From NCBI GenBank assembly GCA_002309015.1, contig DBWM01000043.1, positions 37,238 through 101,237 on the forward strand: a stretch of 64,000 nt of DNA, read 5' to 3'. The stretch comes from Myxococcales bacterium UBA1238. Lineage in GTDB: Bacteria > Myxococcota_A > Bradymonadia > UBA7976 > UBA1532. Both the position numbers and the translations under genes were made by a program. Positions 8,578 to 19,016 of this stretch are shown piece after piece. Position 1 is the stretch's first letter. Each line of letters opens with the position of its first letter. The notes under the pieces are model-generated. The model saw nothing but the letters and a program-made list of their open reading frames with translations. It was not told the DNA's origin and did no database searches.

Positions 8578-9083
8578 AGATCCTCGTTGGTTTTTGCAGG
8601 GTTAAGATCAAAATAGTTGTTCAGCAGCGCGCGCGCTTCAAGCGAACCCAACCGATCGAAATAGAGTCTGCCATCTAAATGATCGCATTCATGGGCGATG
8701 CAGACGGCCAGAAGCTCATGGGCCAAAAGTGTTTGAGTATCGCCAAAAGGCGTTTGATATTCAACAGTTATGTTGTTAAAACGCGGCACTTTTGCGCGCA
8801 CGCCGGGCAGAGAAAGGCAGCCTTCGGTCCATTCGATCTCTTCGTCCTGGGCCACAATGCGCGGATTGACCAGCGCAAGCGGCTCGCCCTGACGGATGTC
8901 GACGACGCAAAGCCTTTGCAGAATGCCCACCTGCGGCGCGGCCAGGCCTGCACCCTTTTGGGCGTACAGGGTTTCAAACAGATCATCGATCAGGGTTTTG
9001 AGCTCTGGGCCAAAATCGGTCACCGGCTTTGCAGTCTGACGCAAAAAGGGATCGGGCCAGGTGAGGACGTTCAAAATGGTCAT
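8574..9083 (-). CDS. def: Peptide deformylase
   Basis: A 169-residue Fe(II)/Zn peptidase removing the formyl group from nascent proteins. All three family motifs are intact: GAGLAAPQVG (44-53), EGCLSLPG (with the metal Cys) and HECDHLDG (two metal His and the catalytic Glu; Cys replaces the more common Ile/Met in HExDH). The start is the ATG at 9083. The 99-nt spacer from priA (9084-9182) is A+T-rich near the start, and may hold an internal promoter, but I cannot define one. Confidence 0.95.
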   Translation of the reverse strand: MTILNVLTWPDPFLRQTAKPVTDFGPELKTLIDDLFETLYAQKGAGLAAPQVGILQRLCVVDIRQGEPLALVNPRIVAQDEEIEWTEGCLSLPGVRAKVPRFNNITVEYQTPFGDTQTLLAHELLAVCIAHECDHLDGRLYFDRLGSLEARALLNNYFDLNPAKTNEDL

Positions 9084-9182
9084 AGCTTGCTCTATAAAAA
9101 CTTTTAAAATTGAATAGTTACGCTCTTGAACGGCCAGCGATCTTAGGGTGTGCGGGGCGATGAATCAATCCCTCCGCGACGC

Positions 9183-11558
9183 CTACAGAAAATCGTAGGG
9201 ATCAATATCGAGAATCACATGCGGCTCGGAGCGCTGGAAGAGGGCCGGATCCATCGTCGAAAGCAGCTTGCGCAAAGCGGAGCGCTGGGGCGATGTGATG
9301 AGCATCATAAACCTTGTTTTTCCGCGCAAAAGACCGATGGGCGCCAGCGTTGGACCGCGCAGGATGATGGGATCGGTGGAAGCGATGTGATTGCGCAGGC
9401 GCTTTGCGATCTCTTTGGCCAGCTTTTCTACGGCGTCGGACTGATGGCCTTCGATGCGTAAAACAGCGGCGTAAGAGGAGGGCGGATAGCCGCGTAACTG
9501 CCGCAATTGCAATTCATTTTGGGCAAACTGAGCGTAGTTTTGATCGCGGATCGCCTGAAGGCAGGGGTGATCGGGATTGTAAGTTTGTATGAACACGCGT
9601 CCAGGCAACTGACCGCGACCCGCTCGCCCCGCCACCTGGGTTAAAAGCTGGAAAGTCCGCTCGCTGGAACGGAAATCCGGAAACGAGAGGCTGATGTCGG
9701 CCGAGAGGACGCCCACCAGGGTGACGCGATGGAAATCATGCCCTTTGGTGACCATCTGCGTGCCGATGAGGAGGTCGATTTCGCCCTGATTCATGCGCCG
9801 GAGGATGTCTTCGAGATGGCGCGCCGTCTGTGCGGTGTCGCGGTCGAGCCTCGCGATGCGCGCGTTGGGCCAGAGCCAGCTGAGCGCTTCTTCGACCCGT
9901 TCGGTCCCCTGGCCGGGCATCTCAAAACCGGGATGTCCGCAGTGAGGGCAATGATCCGGGAGCGGGCGGCAGGCGTCGCAGTAATGGCATCGCAAAAGCT
10001 GGGATCTTTGGTGCCAGGTATATGAAATGGAACAGGAATTACATTCGAGTACCTGACCGCAGGAAGGGCAGATCACGACGTTGCTGAAGCCACGGCGGTT
10101 TAAAAAGAGGATCGCCTGTTCGCCGCGCGCGAGGGTTTCGCTGATGGCATGGCGCAAGGGCAGAGAGAGGAGGGCGGCGCGATCCTGGGGCGGCTGATGG
10201 CAGCGGAGATCGATCATCTCGATGCGCGGGAGCCTGCCGCCGGTGGGGCGTTCGGTGAGAGAGATGCGCGTGAGCTTGCCGATCCTTGCGTTGTGGGCGC
10301 TCTCCAGTGAAGGCGTGGCGGAGCCTAAGATGACGACGGCGTTTTCGCGCTGTCCCCGGACCAATGCCATGTCGCGGCCCTGATAGCGCACGCCTTCGGC
10401 TTGTTTAAACGAGGGATCGTGCTCTTCGTCTACGATGATGAGGCCAAGATTGCGGAGCGGGGCAAAGATGCTCGAGCGCGCGCCGATGGCGACCTGGACG
10501 AGACCTTGCCTGCAACGGCGCCACTGGTCCAGACGTTCACCGGGTGTAAGTCCTGAATGTAGAACGGCAATCTGGTCACCGAGGCGGGCTCTGAAGCGCC
10601 TGACCAGCTGCGGTGTGAGGGCGATTTCGGGGACCAGGACGAGGGCGCTCTGACCTCGGGCGAGGGCCTTTTCGATGACATGCAGATAAACTTCGGTTTT
10701 GCCGGATCCCGTGACGCCGTGAAGCAAAAAACCGCAGTAACCCTGGGCTGAAGAGATTTGATCGACCGCTTTTTGCTGCGCTGCGTTCAGTTGCGGCGGG
10801 CGATCCCGCTCGATTTTGGCCGCAAAAAAAGGATTGCGCTCAATCTCTATCTCTTCTTCTGCGATGAGATGCTCTTCGAGCAGGCGCTTGATGTGAGGCG
10901 CGCAGTTCTTAAAAACTTGTTTGATTTCGGTGAGTTGCGAGACGCCATGCTCGATGAGCCACCGATGGATTTCATCACATTTGAGCGGTCTTTTGCGCAA
11001 GGGCAAGGGGGCGATGGCGCGATAACTCAAAGCGGTTTTGGGCTCGACTTTGGTTTTGGTGATGTGACAGCGTTCGAGCCAGCCGCTCTCGATGGCGTGG
11101 GGTATCTCTTTGGCGTAAGGCTTCAGCGCTGTCAGAGCGATGGGTGAGCCTTCTTTGGGCCAGTTTTTGAGCCATTCGGGCGCTGTGGGAGCGAGAGCCT
11201 GGGCGGTGCGCCGTACCGCTGGGATAAAGATGGGATCGTTGCCTGCCGGATGGGCTCCGCGCAGCACTTCACCGGGAGCTGCGCAGTAATAGTCCGCTAA
11301 CCAGAGGCAAAAACTGAGGATTTGCGGCGTAAAGGTGGGCTCTGAATCGAGGATTCCGATGATGGGCTGAAGCGCGATTTGGCTTGGCGGCTCAGTATTT
11401 CGGCGCACCAGATAACCGGTCATCTTTCGCGGACCAAAGGGAACCAATACCCGCATCCCAGGCTGAGCCTGGGCATCGAGCGCTTCGGGAATGGCATAGT
11501 GAAAGCAGGTTCTTAAGGGAATCGGGAGCGCGATCTCTGCGGTCAATGGCGGGCTCAA
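9183..11558 (-). CDS. priA: Primosomal replication restart helicase PriA
   Basis: A 791-residue 3'-5' helicase that reloads the replisome at stalled forks. The N-terminal 3'BD domain (VLVPFGPRKMTGYLV) is followed by Walker A GVTGSGKTEVYL, the DEEH box with HDPSFKQ, GSATPS, and the zinc-binding insert with CPSC, CNSC, CHYC and CPHCG pairs. After it come LIGTQMVTKGHDF and QVAGRAGRG. The start is a TTG at 11558 with a G-rich AAGGGGGA about 9 nt upstream. It opens the minus-strand run priA-def-fmt-rsmB-rpe-tRNA, an order seen in many bacteria. Confidence 0.95.
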   Translation of the reverse strand: MSPPLTAEIALPIPLRTCFHYAIPEALDAQAQPGMRVLVPFGPRKMTGYLVRRNTEPPSQIALQPIIGILDSEPTFTPQILSFCLWLADYYCAAPGEVLRGAHPAGNDPIFIPAVRRTAQALAPTAPEWLKNWPKEGSPIALTALKPYAKEIPHAIESGWLERCHITKTKVEPKTALSYRAIAPLPLRKRPLKCDEIHRWLIEHGVSQLTEIKQVFKNCAPHIKRLLEEHLIAEEEIEIERNPFFAAKIERDRPPQLNAAQQKAVDQISSAQGYCGFLLHGVTGSGKTEVYLHVIEKALARGQSALVLVPEIALTPQLVRRFRARLGDQIAVLHSGLTPGERLDQWRRCRQGLVQVAIGARSSIFAPLRNLGLIIVDEEHDPSFKQAEGVRYQGRDMALVRGQRENAVVILGSATPSLESAHNARIGKLTRISLTERPTGGRLPRIEMIDLRCHQPPQDRAALLSLPLRHAISETLARGEQAILFLNRRGFSNVVICPSCGQVLECNSCSISYTWHQRSQLLRCHYCDACRPLPDHCPHCGHPGFEMPGQGTERVEEALSWLWPNARIARLDRDTAQTARHLEDILRRMNQGEIDLLIGTQMVTKGHDFHRVTLVGVLSADISLSFPDFRSSERTFQLLTQVAGRAGRGQLPGRVFIQTYNPDHPCLQAIRDQNYAQFAQNELQLRQLRGYPPSSYAAVLRIEGHQSDAVEKLAKEIAKRLRNHIASTDPIILRGPTLAPIGLLRGKTRFMMLITSPQRSALRKLLSTMDPALFQRSEPHVILDIDPYDFL

Positions 11559-11817
11559 TTCGGGACTTCCCCCTTAAAAGCAAAATTTTGTCTGTCAGTG
11601 GTTCATTTTATGTAATAGCACTTGTCTTTTGGACAAAAAATTGAGAAATAAAAACAGATCGAATTGCTGAGTGGGCAATTGCCTGAAGGTTTCTTGAATC
11701 TTTGGCTGAAGCGGCTTTAAGATTCAGGGCCATGGAAGGTACAATACCCGAGTGAGATGTGAGCCGCCCGGCTCCATCGTTGTTTCTTGCTCAGATTCTC
11801 TTCAAAGGGTTCATGCG
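11559..11817. other. Divergent intergenic region with two leader hairpins
   Basis: A 259-nt A+T-rich spacer between priA (minus) and the winged-helix paralogue (plus). It holds a short inverted repeat TTGTC/GACAA (11622-11636) and two further inverted repeats facing the plus-strand gene: AATTGC/GCAATT (11662-11680, 7-nt loop) and TGAATCTT/AAGATTCA (11695-11726, 16-nt loop). No gene is apparent. They could be operators or RNA leader stems; I cannot tell which. Confidence 0.4.
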
Positions 11818-12999
11818 ATGTCGATGAAGATTCAGATTCCGGTCGCTGCCTTGGCCGATTCCCATGTAGCCAACTGTCTGGCTCGTCTGATGGAAGCCCT
11901 GGGAAGCGCGAAGTTACAGGATGCTCAAAGGGATGTTTCCCAGGAAAAGCCATCTGTTGCGTCTTTGGTTCCTGCCATTCAAAAGGCTCCCGCTTCGATG
12001 CCCGCTGCAACGAAGGCTGAACCCGCTGTTGCGGCTCCGGTTGCAGCAAAAGCGCCTGCAGCTCCGGTTTCAAAGCCGGTTGTGACGACGGTTGCGCCTC
12101 CTGTGGCAGCGCCGGTTGCGGCTCCTGTGATTCCACATGTGAATCGCAGCAAGAATGTGCTCGAAATCGATGATGTGAGCGAGCGCTATAAGCTCTTTTT
12201 GGAATCTTTGCCCGCGCGCTCCCGGCTCTTTTTGGATTTGGTTGAAAAGCGCGGCGTGCTCACCATCGACGAAGCGATGGAAGCGCTCGAGATGACGGTG
12301 GGCAAGGCGATGGGCGGTCTGACGGGATCCATTGCGCGCTGGGCGCCGGATTACGGGGTCTGCGTGCCGTTTGAAGCCATTAAAGATGACAACGGTCGCC
12401 GCGCCTGGCGCTGGGTGGGCATGGACGGCTCCGGAAGGGAGCAGCCCGTCGAAAAGCAAAAGATCGCGGCCGAAGCAAAGCCTGCAGCTGAGGCAAAGCC
12501 CGCAAAGGAAGCCGCAAAGAAGACTGCAGCCGAGAACGCTAAGGCCGAAAAAGCGGAATCCGCGGAATCTGCGGTGAAATCAGCCGCCGTGGTTCAGAAA
12601 CCCGTTCGTGACGCAGAAGAAGAGCAGCGTTTCAATGCGTTGCTCGCGAGTCTCGAGTCTTCGGATGCGCGCAAGTTTTTGTCGCTGGTGCGCGAATACA
12701 GCCGTCAGGGCAAAAAACTGACGCAAAGCGAGCTTCTCGATGCCTGCGGTCTGAAGCGCGCTTCTTATTTGGGCGAGATCCTGCGTCCGGTGATGGATGC
12801 GCTGATCCGGGCGGGCATGAGCAGTCTGCTGAGGACGGGCATCGCCGAAGTGACGGGTCGCAACTGGGTTTGGGGGCCCGTTTACGACGAGGCGATCGCG
12901 GCTGCAGAAGCGGCGGATCCCTCTTTTAAGCCTGAAGAGGCGGTTGAAGATTTGCGGGCTCGCCCTTCGGTTCGCGTGCGCAAGCGTCAGGGTGAGTAA
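11818..12999 (+). CDS. Two-winged-helix-like protein, paralogue A (unknown family)
   Basis: A 393-residue protein of no family I recognise, but clearly a paralogue of the next gene. The order is an amphipathic N-terminus (1-30), an Ala/Pro/Val-rich linker (40-105), and a helical domain (about 122-200) containing IDEAMEALEMTVGKAMGGLT and ending AWRWVG, like a winged-helix wing. Then comes a Lys/Ala/Glu-rich linker (207-262) recalling histone H1 tails, a second winged-helix-like domain (270-355, ending NWVWGP), and a basic C-terminus (VRVRKRQ). This composition suits DNA or RNA binding, which is inference. The start is the ATG at 11818 with AAAGG 9 nt upstream. There is no signal peptide, so it is presumably cytoplasmic. 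Confidence 0.7.
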   Translation: MSMKIQIPVAALADSHVANCLARLMEALGSAKLQDAQRDVSQEKPSVASLVPAIQKAPASMPAATKAEPAVAAPVAAKAPAAPVSKPVVTTVAPPVAAPVAAPVIPHVNRSKNVLEIDDVSERYKLFLESLPARSRLFLDLVEKRGVLTIDEAMEALEMTVGKAMGGLTGSIARWAPDYGVCVPFEAIKDDNGRRAWRWVGMDGSGREQPVEKQKIAAEAKPAAEAKPAKEAAKKTAAENAKAEKAESAESAVKSAAVVQKPVRDAEEEQRFNALLASLESSDARKFLSLVREYSRQGKKLTQSELLDACGLKRASYLGEILRPVMDALIRAGMSSLLRTGIAEVTGRNWVWGPVYDEAIAAAEAADPSFKPEEAVEDLRARPSVRVRKRQGE

Positions 13000-13062
13000 G
13001 CTCGCCCTCCATTCATCTCTTTCCTCGCTTCCTACCTGCAAGCTCTATAAGGAAACAGATAG

Positions 13063-14022
13063 ATGTCATTTAAACTGGAGATAGAATTAGATCTGCTGAG
13101 AAATCAAGCAGTTGCGGAAGCTTTGGCTCAGTTTATGCGGGCATTGGGGACGCAGTCGCAGGCGGCGATGACGCGTCCTTCCATCCCGGGGGTGTCTATT
13201 GAGTTAGATATGACCGAGAGTGAGGCCGAGTTGGGGGCTCACGCGCAAGATACGAGCGAGCAGTGGACGCAAGCGGTTTCTTGTGGTGCTGAAAGCGCGC
13301 AGCCGGGCGAAAAGGACCCTGTTCCCCAGGCTGCAACGGTGGACGCATACGCGGTGAACGCCGGTGCACAGACGGAAATGGGCCAGGAGTCCAACGCGGA
13401 GCCTCAAATGCCGTTGCCACCGCTTCCCCGTCGTTTGACGAGCCGCGAACGACATCAGCAACAGATTGAAGGTCTGGATTTGAAGGCGCGTTACCGCCTG
13501 TTTTTGGAGCAGTTGCCCGAAAAGGCGCGCGCTTTTCTCGATTTGGTGCGCCAAAAAGGCTCGGTGAGCATCGATGAAGCGATGGAACAGCTGGGCGTGA
13601 AGGTGGGGAAGGCGATGGGCGGTTTGACAGGAGCCATCTCGCGCTGGGCGCCCGCGTTTCAGGTGAATATGCCGTATCAGGCCTGCTCGGTCGACGGTTT
13701 GCGGGTCTGGCGCTGGCTCGGCTCGCCGCTTGATAACGAGCTTGCGCTGGAGGATGCGGCCCAGGCGAAGCCTTTGCCCATGTCGATGCTTTTAGACGTC
13801 ACCATCGAGCTGCCTGCGACTTCGCAAACTTTTTTAAAGCATCTCGAATCCGAAGGGCGCCTTTCAACCAAGGCGTTGTTGCGCCTCTTTAAGCTCAAGA
13901 GCGAGCAATCCTTAAAGGGGATCCTGGAGCCCATCGACCGCCTGGTGCAGGAGCACGCGCTGACGCAGCTCTATAAAACCGAAGTCGGTACAAACGGAGA
14001 GGTGATCTACCTCTGGCCGTAA
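13063..14022 (+). CDS. Two-winged-helix-like protein, paralogue B (unknown family)
   Basis: A 319-residue tandem paralogue of the preceding gene, 63 nt downstream and probably co-transcribed. It repeats the same plan: an amphipathic N-terminus (1-30), an acidic rather than Ala/Pro-rich linker (40-130), domain 1 (about 143-220) sharing IDEAME and the ten identical residues VGKAMGGLTG (181-190), ending VWRWLG, then a shorter domain 2 (250-319) ending VIYLWP. It lacks the Lys/Ala linker and basic tail of paralogue A. The start is the ATG at 13063 with AAGGAA upstream. The function is unknown; retention of domain 1 suggests it is the functional core. Confidence 0.7.
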   Translation: MSFKLEIELDLLRNQAVAEALAQFMRALGTQSQAAMTRPSIPGVSIELDMTESEAELGAHAQDTSEQWTQAVSCGAESAQPGEKDPVPQAATVDAYAVNAGAQTEMGQESNAEPQMPLPPLPRRLTSRERHQQQIEGLDLKARYRLFLEQLPEKARAFLDLVRQKGSVSIDEAMEQLGVKVGKAMGGLTGAISRWAPAFQVNMPYQACSVDGLRVWRWLGSPLDNELALEDAAQAKPLPMSMLLDVTIELPATSQTFLKHLESEGRLSTKALLRLFKLKSEQSLKGILEPIDRLVQEHALTQLYKTEVGTNGEVIYLWP

Positions 14023-14440
14023 TTTGAGCGCGCTTTCCGCTTTAAAACCCACCTCCATTTCGCCTTAAAGCCTCATTTCATCCATTCAGCACAGCGCCTT
14101 TCCTCATCGATGGGCGATCGCTCGTTTTTGGTGCGCTGTTTGGGCTCGCCATGATCGCATTTCATTCCTGAAATCTGCCTTCCTGATTTCAAAATGGCAC
14201 CCTCAAAACCTGTGATCGGCTTTCTTTGAATCTGGATCTACGATTTCAGATCCGTAATGTATCTTCGCAGCTTTTTGATCGGGTGATCGAATTCGAAATC
14301 GACAATCTTTGTATCGTGAAAGCGCGTAGATGAGTTGTAATGTATCTTCTTTTAAAAAAGATGCTGCGTTTCAGAATTGCAATGCAGTTTTGATGATTTG
14401 AGAAACAGCATTTCGACTGCGCAACATTGTCTGCCTATAC
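14023..14440. other. Intergenic region with direct and inverted repeats
   Basis: A spacer of about 420 nt with no convincing gene. It contains GGATCT/AGATCC (14234-14253) followed at once by GTAATGTATCTTC (14254-14266). The same 13-mer recurs at 14337-14349. The role is unknown; it could be a duplicated binding site or the remnant of a small element. Confidence 0.4.
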
Positions 14441-14476
14441 AAAAAAGGCGCATCGCCCGTTTGCAATGCGCCTTTT
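14441..14476 (-). terminator. Rho-independent terminator of parC-parE
   Basis: The perfect 11-bp arms AAAAGGCGCAT (14443-14453) and ATGCGCCTTTT (14466-14476) enclose a 12-nt loop. On the minus strand they are followed by six T (14446-14441). It lies 22 nt past the parE stop. Confidence 0.88.
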
Positions 14477-14498
14477 GTTTTAAAGGATCGCCGATCGA

Positions 14499-16411
14499 TC
14501 AGATGTCGAGCTCGTCGATTTCGCCTGCGGACTCCATCACGAAGTCGAAACGCGCCTTCGGATCTTTGCCCATGAGCGTTGCAACGGTGTTTTCGGTGAT
14601 CAACCGGTCTTCGTCGGCGATATGCACCTGGAGGAGGCGGCGGTTTTGGGGATCGAGGGTCGTTTTATAGAGCGTTTCGGGATTCATTTCGCCCAAACCC
14701 TTGAATCGCTGGATGTCGGCCTGCTTCCCTTTGTGCCTGGCGAGGATTCGATCGCGCTCGGCGTCATCTGCAGCCCAGAAGACTTCCTTTGCAATCTCTA
14801 CGCGGTACAAGGGCGGCTGCGCGATGAAGACGTGACCTTCTTCGATGAGGCGTTTGAAATAGCGGTAGAAGAATGTCATCAGGAGGGTCGAGATATGGTG
14901 GCCGTCGCTGTCTGCATCCATCAGGAAGATGATCTTATGGTAGCGCAGGTTGTCGAGATTGATGTCTTCACCGGTACCGCAGCCGAGCGCGGAGGCGATG
15001 TCATTTAATTCCTGGTTGGCGCTCACGCGACGGGCGCCGGCCTGCTCGGCGTTTAAGACCTTTCCACGGAGCGGAAGGATCGCCTGCGTCTGGCGATCGC
15101 GGCCTTGTTTGGCTGAGCCACCTGCGCTGTCGCCTTCGACGAGGAAAAGTTCGGACTCGGTGGGATCTGTGCTCGAGCAGTCGGCCAGTTTTCCGGGCAG
15201 GTTCAGCCGATGGCTGACGGGACTCTTGCGCCTCACCGCTGCGGCGGCGGCCCGGCTCGCCTGACGGGCGCGGCATGCCTGAATGATGCGCGCTACGATC
15301 GATTGCGCCTGGGTCTGGTTCTGATTGAGCCATTGTTCCAGAGCGGGGCGGACGGCGCTTTGAACCTGGGTGCGCGCTTCAGGGTTGTTGAGCTTGTCTT
15401 TGGTCTGACCCTGGAACTGTGGATCGCGGATGAAGAGGTTTAAGACGGCCGTGAGACCTTCGCGAATGTCTTCGGGGGTAAAGTTGATGCCGCGGGGCGC
15501 GAGTTCATGTTCGTCGATGTAGTCTTTGACGGCGCGCTGAATCGCATCCTTTAAGCCCGCTTCGTGGGTGCCGCCGTCAGCGGTGGGGATCCCGTTGACG
15601 AAGCTCTTGATGACGGTGTCGGTGGACTCCGTCCAGCACATCGCGACCTCTAAACGCAAATCTTCGTCCTCTTTTTTGAATTCAAAGAGGTGATCCATGA
15701 TCGCGCGGCGCTGTCGCGATTCGAGATAGTTCTTTAAAAACTCCGAGATCCCGCCTTCGTGATGGAATTCGTGAGTTTCTTTGTTGCCGGTCAGGTCGTT
15801 GAAAGTGATCCAGAGGCCTGCGTGAAGGTAGGTTTTGACTTCGAGGCGCTGCGCGATGAGCTGTGCGTCGAATTCGGTGTCGGGAAAGATTTCGGCGTCG
15901 GGTTTAAATTCGATGTAGGTGCCCGTTCCGCGCGCGGCGCCCACTTCGCTGACGGAGGTGAGGGGCTTTCCCTTGCTGTAACGCTGCTCGTAGAGTTTGC
16001 CCTGCCTCTTGACGCGCACCAAAAGATGGGAGCTCAGCGCGTTGACCACGCTCGCACCCACGCCGTGAAGGCCGCCGGCGGTGCGATAGGCGTTCTGATC
16101 GAATTTTCCGCCCGCATGGAGCTGCGTGAAGATCACTTCGAGGGTGCTTCGATGCAGGTGATCCTTGGGATGGATCTCTACAGGGATGCCGCGGCCGTTG
16201 TCTTCAACCGAAATGGTCTGTCCGTCGGCCTGAAGGGTGACCACGATCTTTGAGGCGTAGCCGTTGATCGCTTCATCTACGGAGTTGTCGACGATTTCCC
16301 AGATTAAGTGATGCAGCCCCGTCTTTCCCACGCCGCCGATATACATGCCCGGACGTTTGCGAACGGGTTCCAGGCCTTCGAGAATGGTGATTTCAGATGC
16401 GCCGTATTCGC

Positions 16412-16415
<4 letters not shown>
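14499..16415 (-). CDS. parE: DNA topoisomerase IV subunit B
   Basis: A 638-residue ATPase subunit of topoisomerase IV, which decatenates daughter chromosomes. The GHKL ATPase region has VRKRPGMYIG, EIVDNSVDEA, DNGRGIPV and the GGLHGVGASVVNALS lid loop. The TOPRIM part has ELFLVEGDSAGGSAKQGRDR and LMDADSDGHHI, then QRFKGLGEMNP. The DADSDG form and the length below 650 point to ParE rather than GyrB. A short Ala/Arg-rich insert lies around residues 385-400. The start ATG overlaps the parC stop (ATGA). GyrA and GyrB must lie elsewhere. Confidence 0.92.
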
Positions 16416-18763
<2,348 letters not shown>

Positions 18764-19016
18764 CTTTTTGCCCACCAAAGAAAAGCGGGCCGCTTACCAC
18801 AAACGGGCGGCGAACGCCAAGCTGAACAGAGCCGATATGCGGGAGAATCCGGCAGCGATGGGACAAAAATGGAATATTTTGTTTGTGAATCAGCGCGTTC
18901 AATGATTCATTGTGCATGTCGATTGCAACTTGGGGCGAGGATGCAGAAAATGCTGTTATCTTGCGCGCAGCTGTGGTCGGAGCGTGTGCGTTTTAGTTGT
19001 TGGGAGCTCAACGTCA
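18764..19016. other. Divergent intergenic region, parC / TSP3 gene
   Basis: A 253-nt spacer between two divergent genes. An inverted repeat, TGAATCA (18886-18892) and TGATTCA (18903-18909), lies about 110 nt before the TSP3 start and may be an operator. No gene is seen. Confidence 0.35.
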
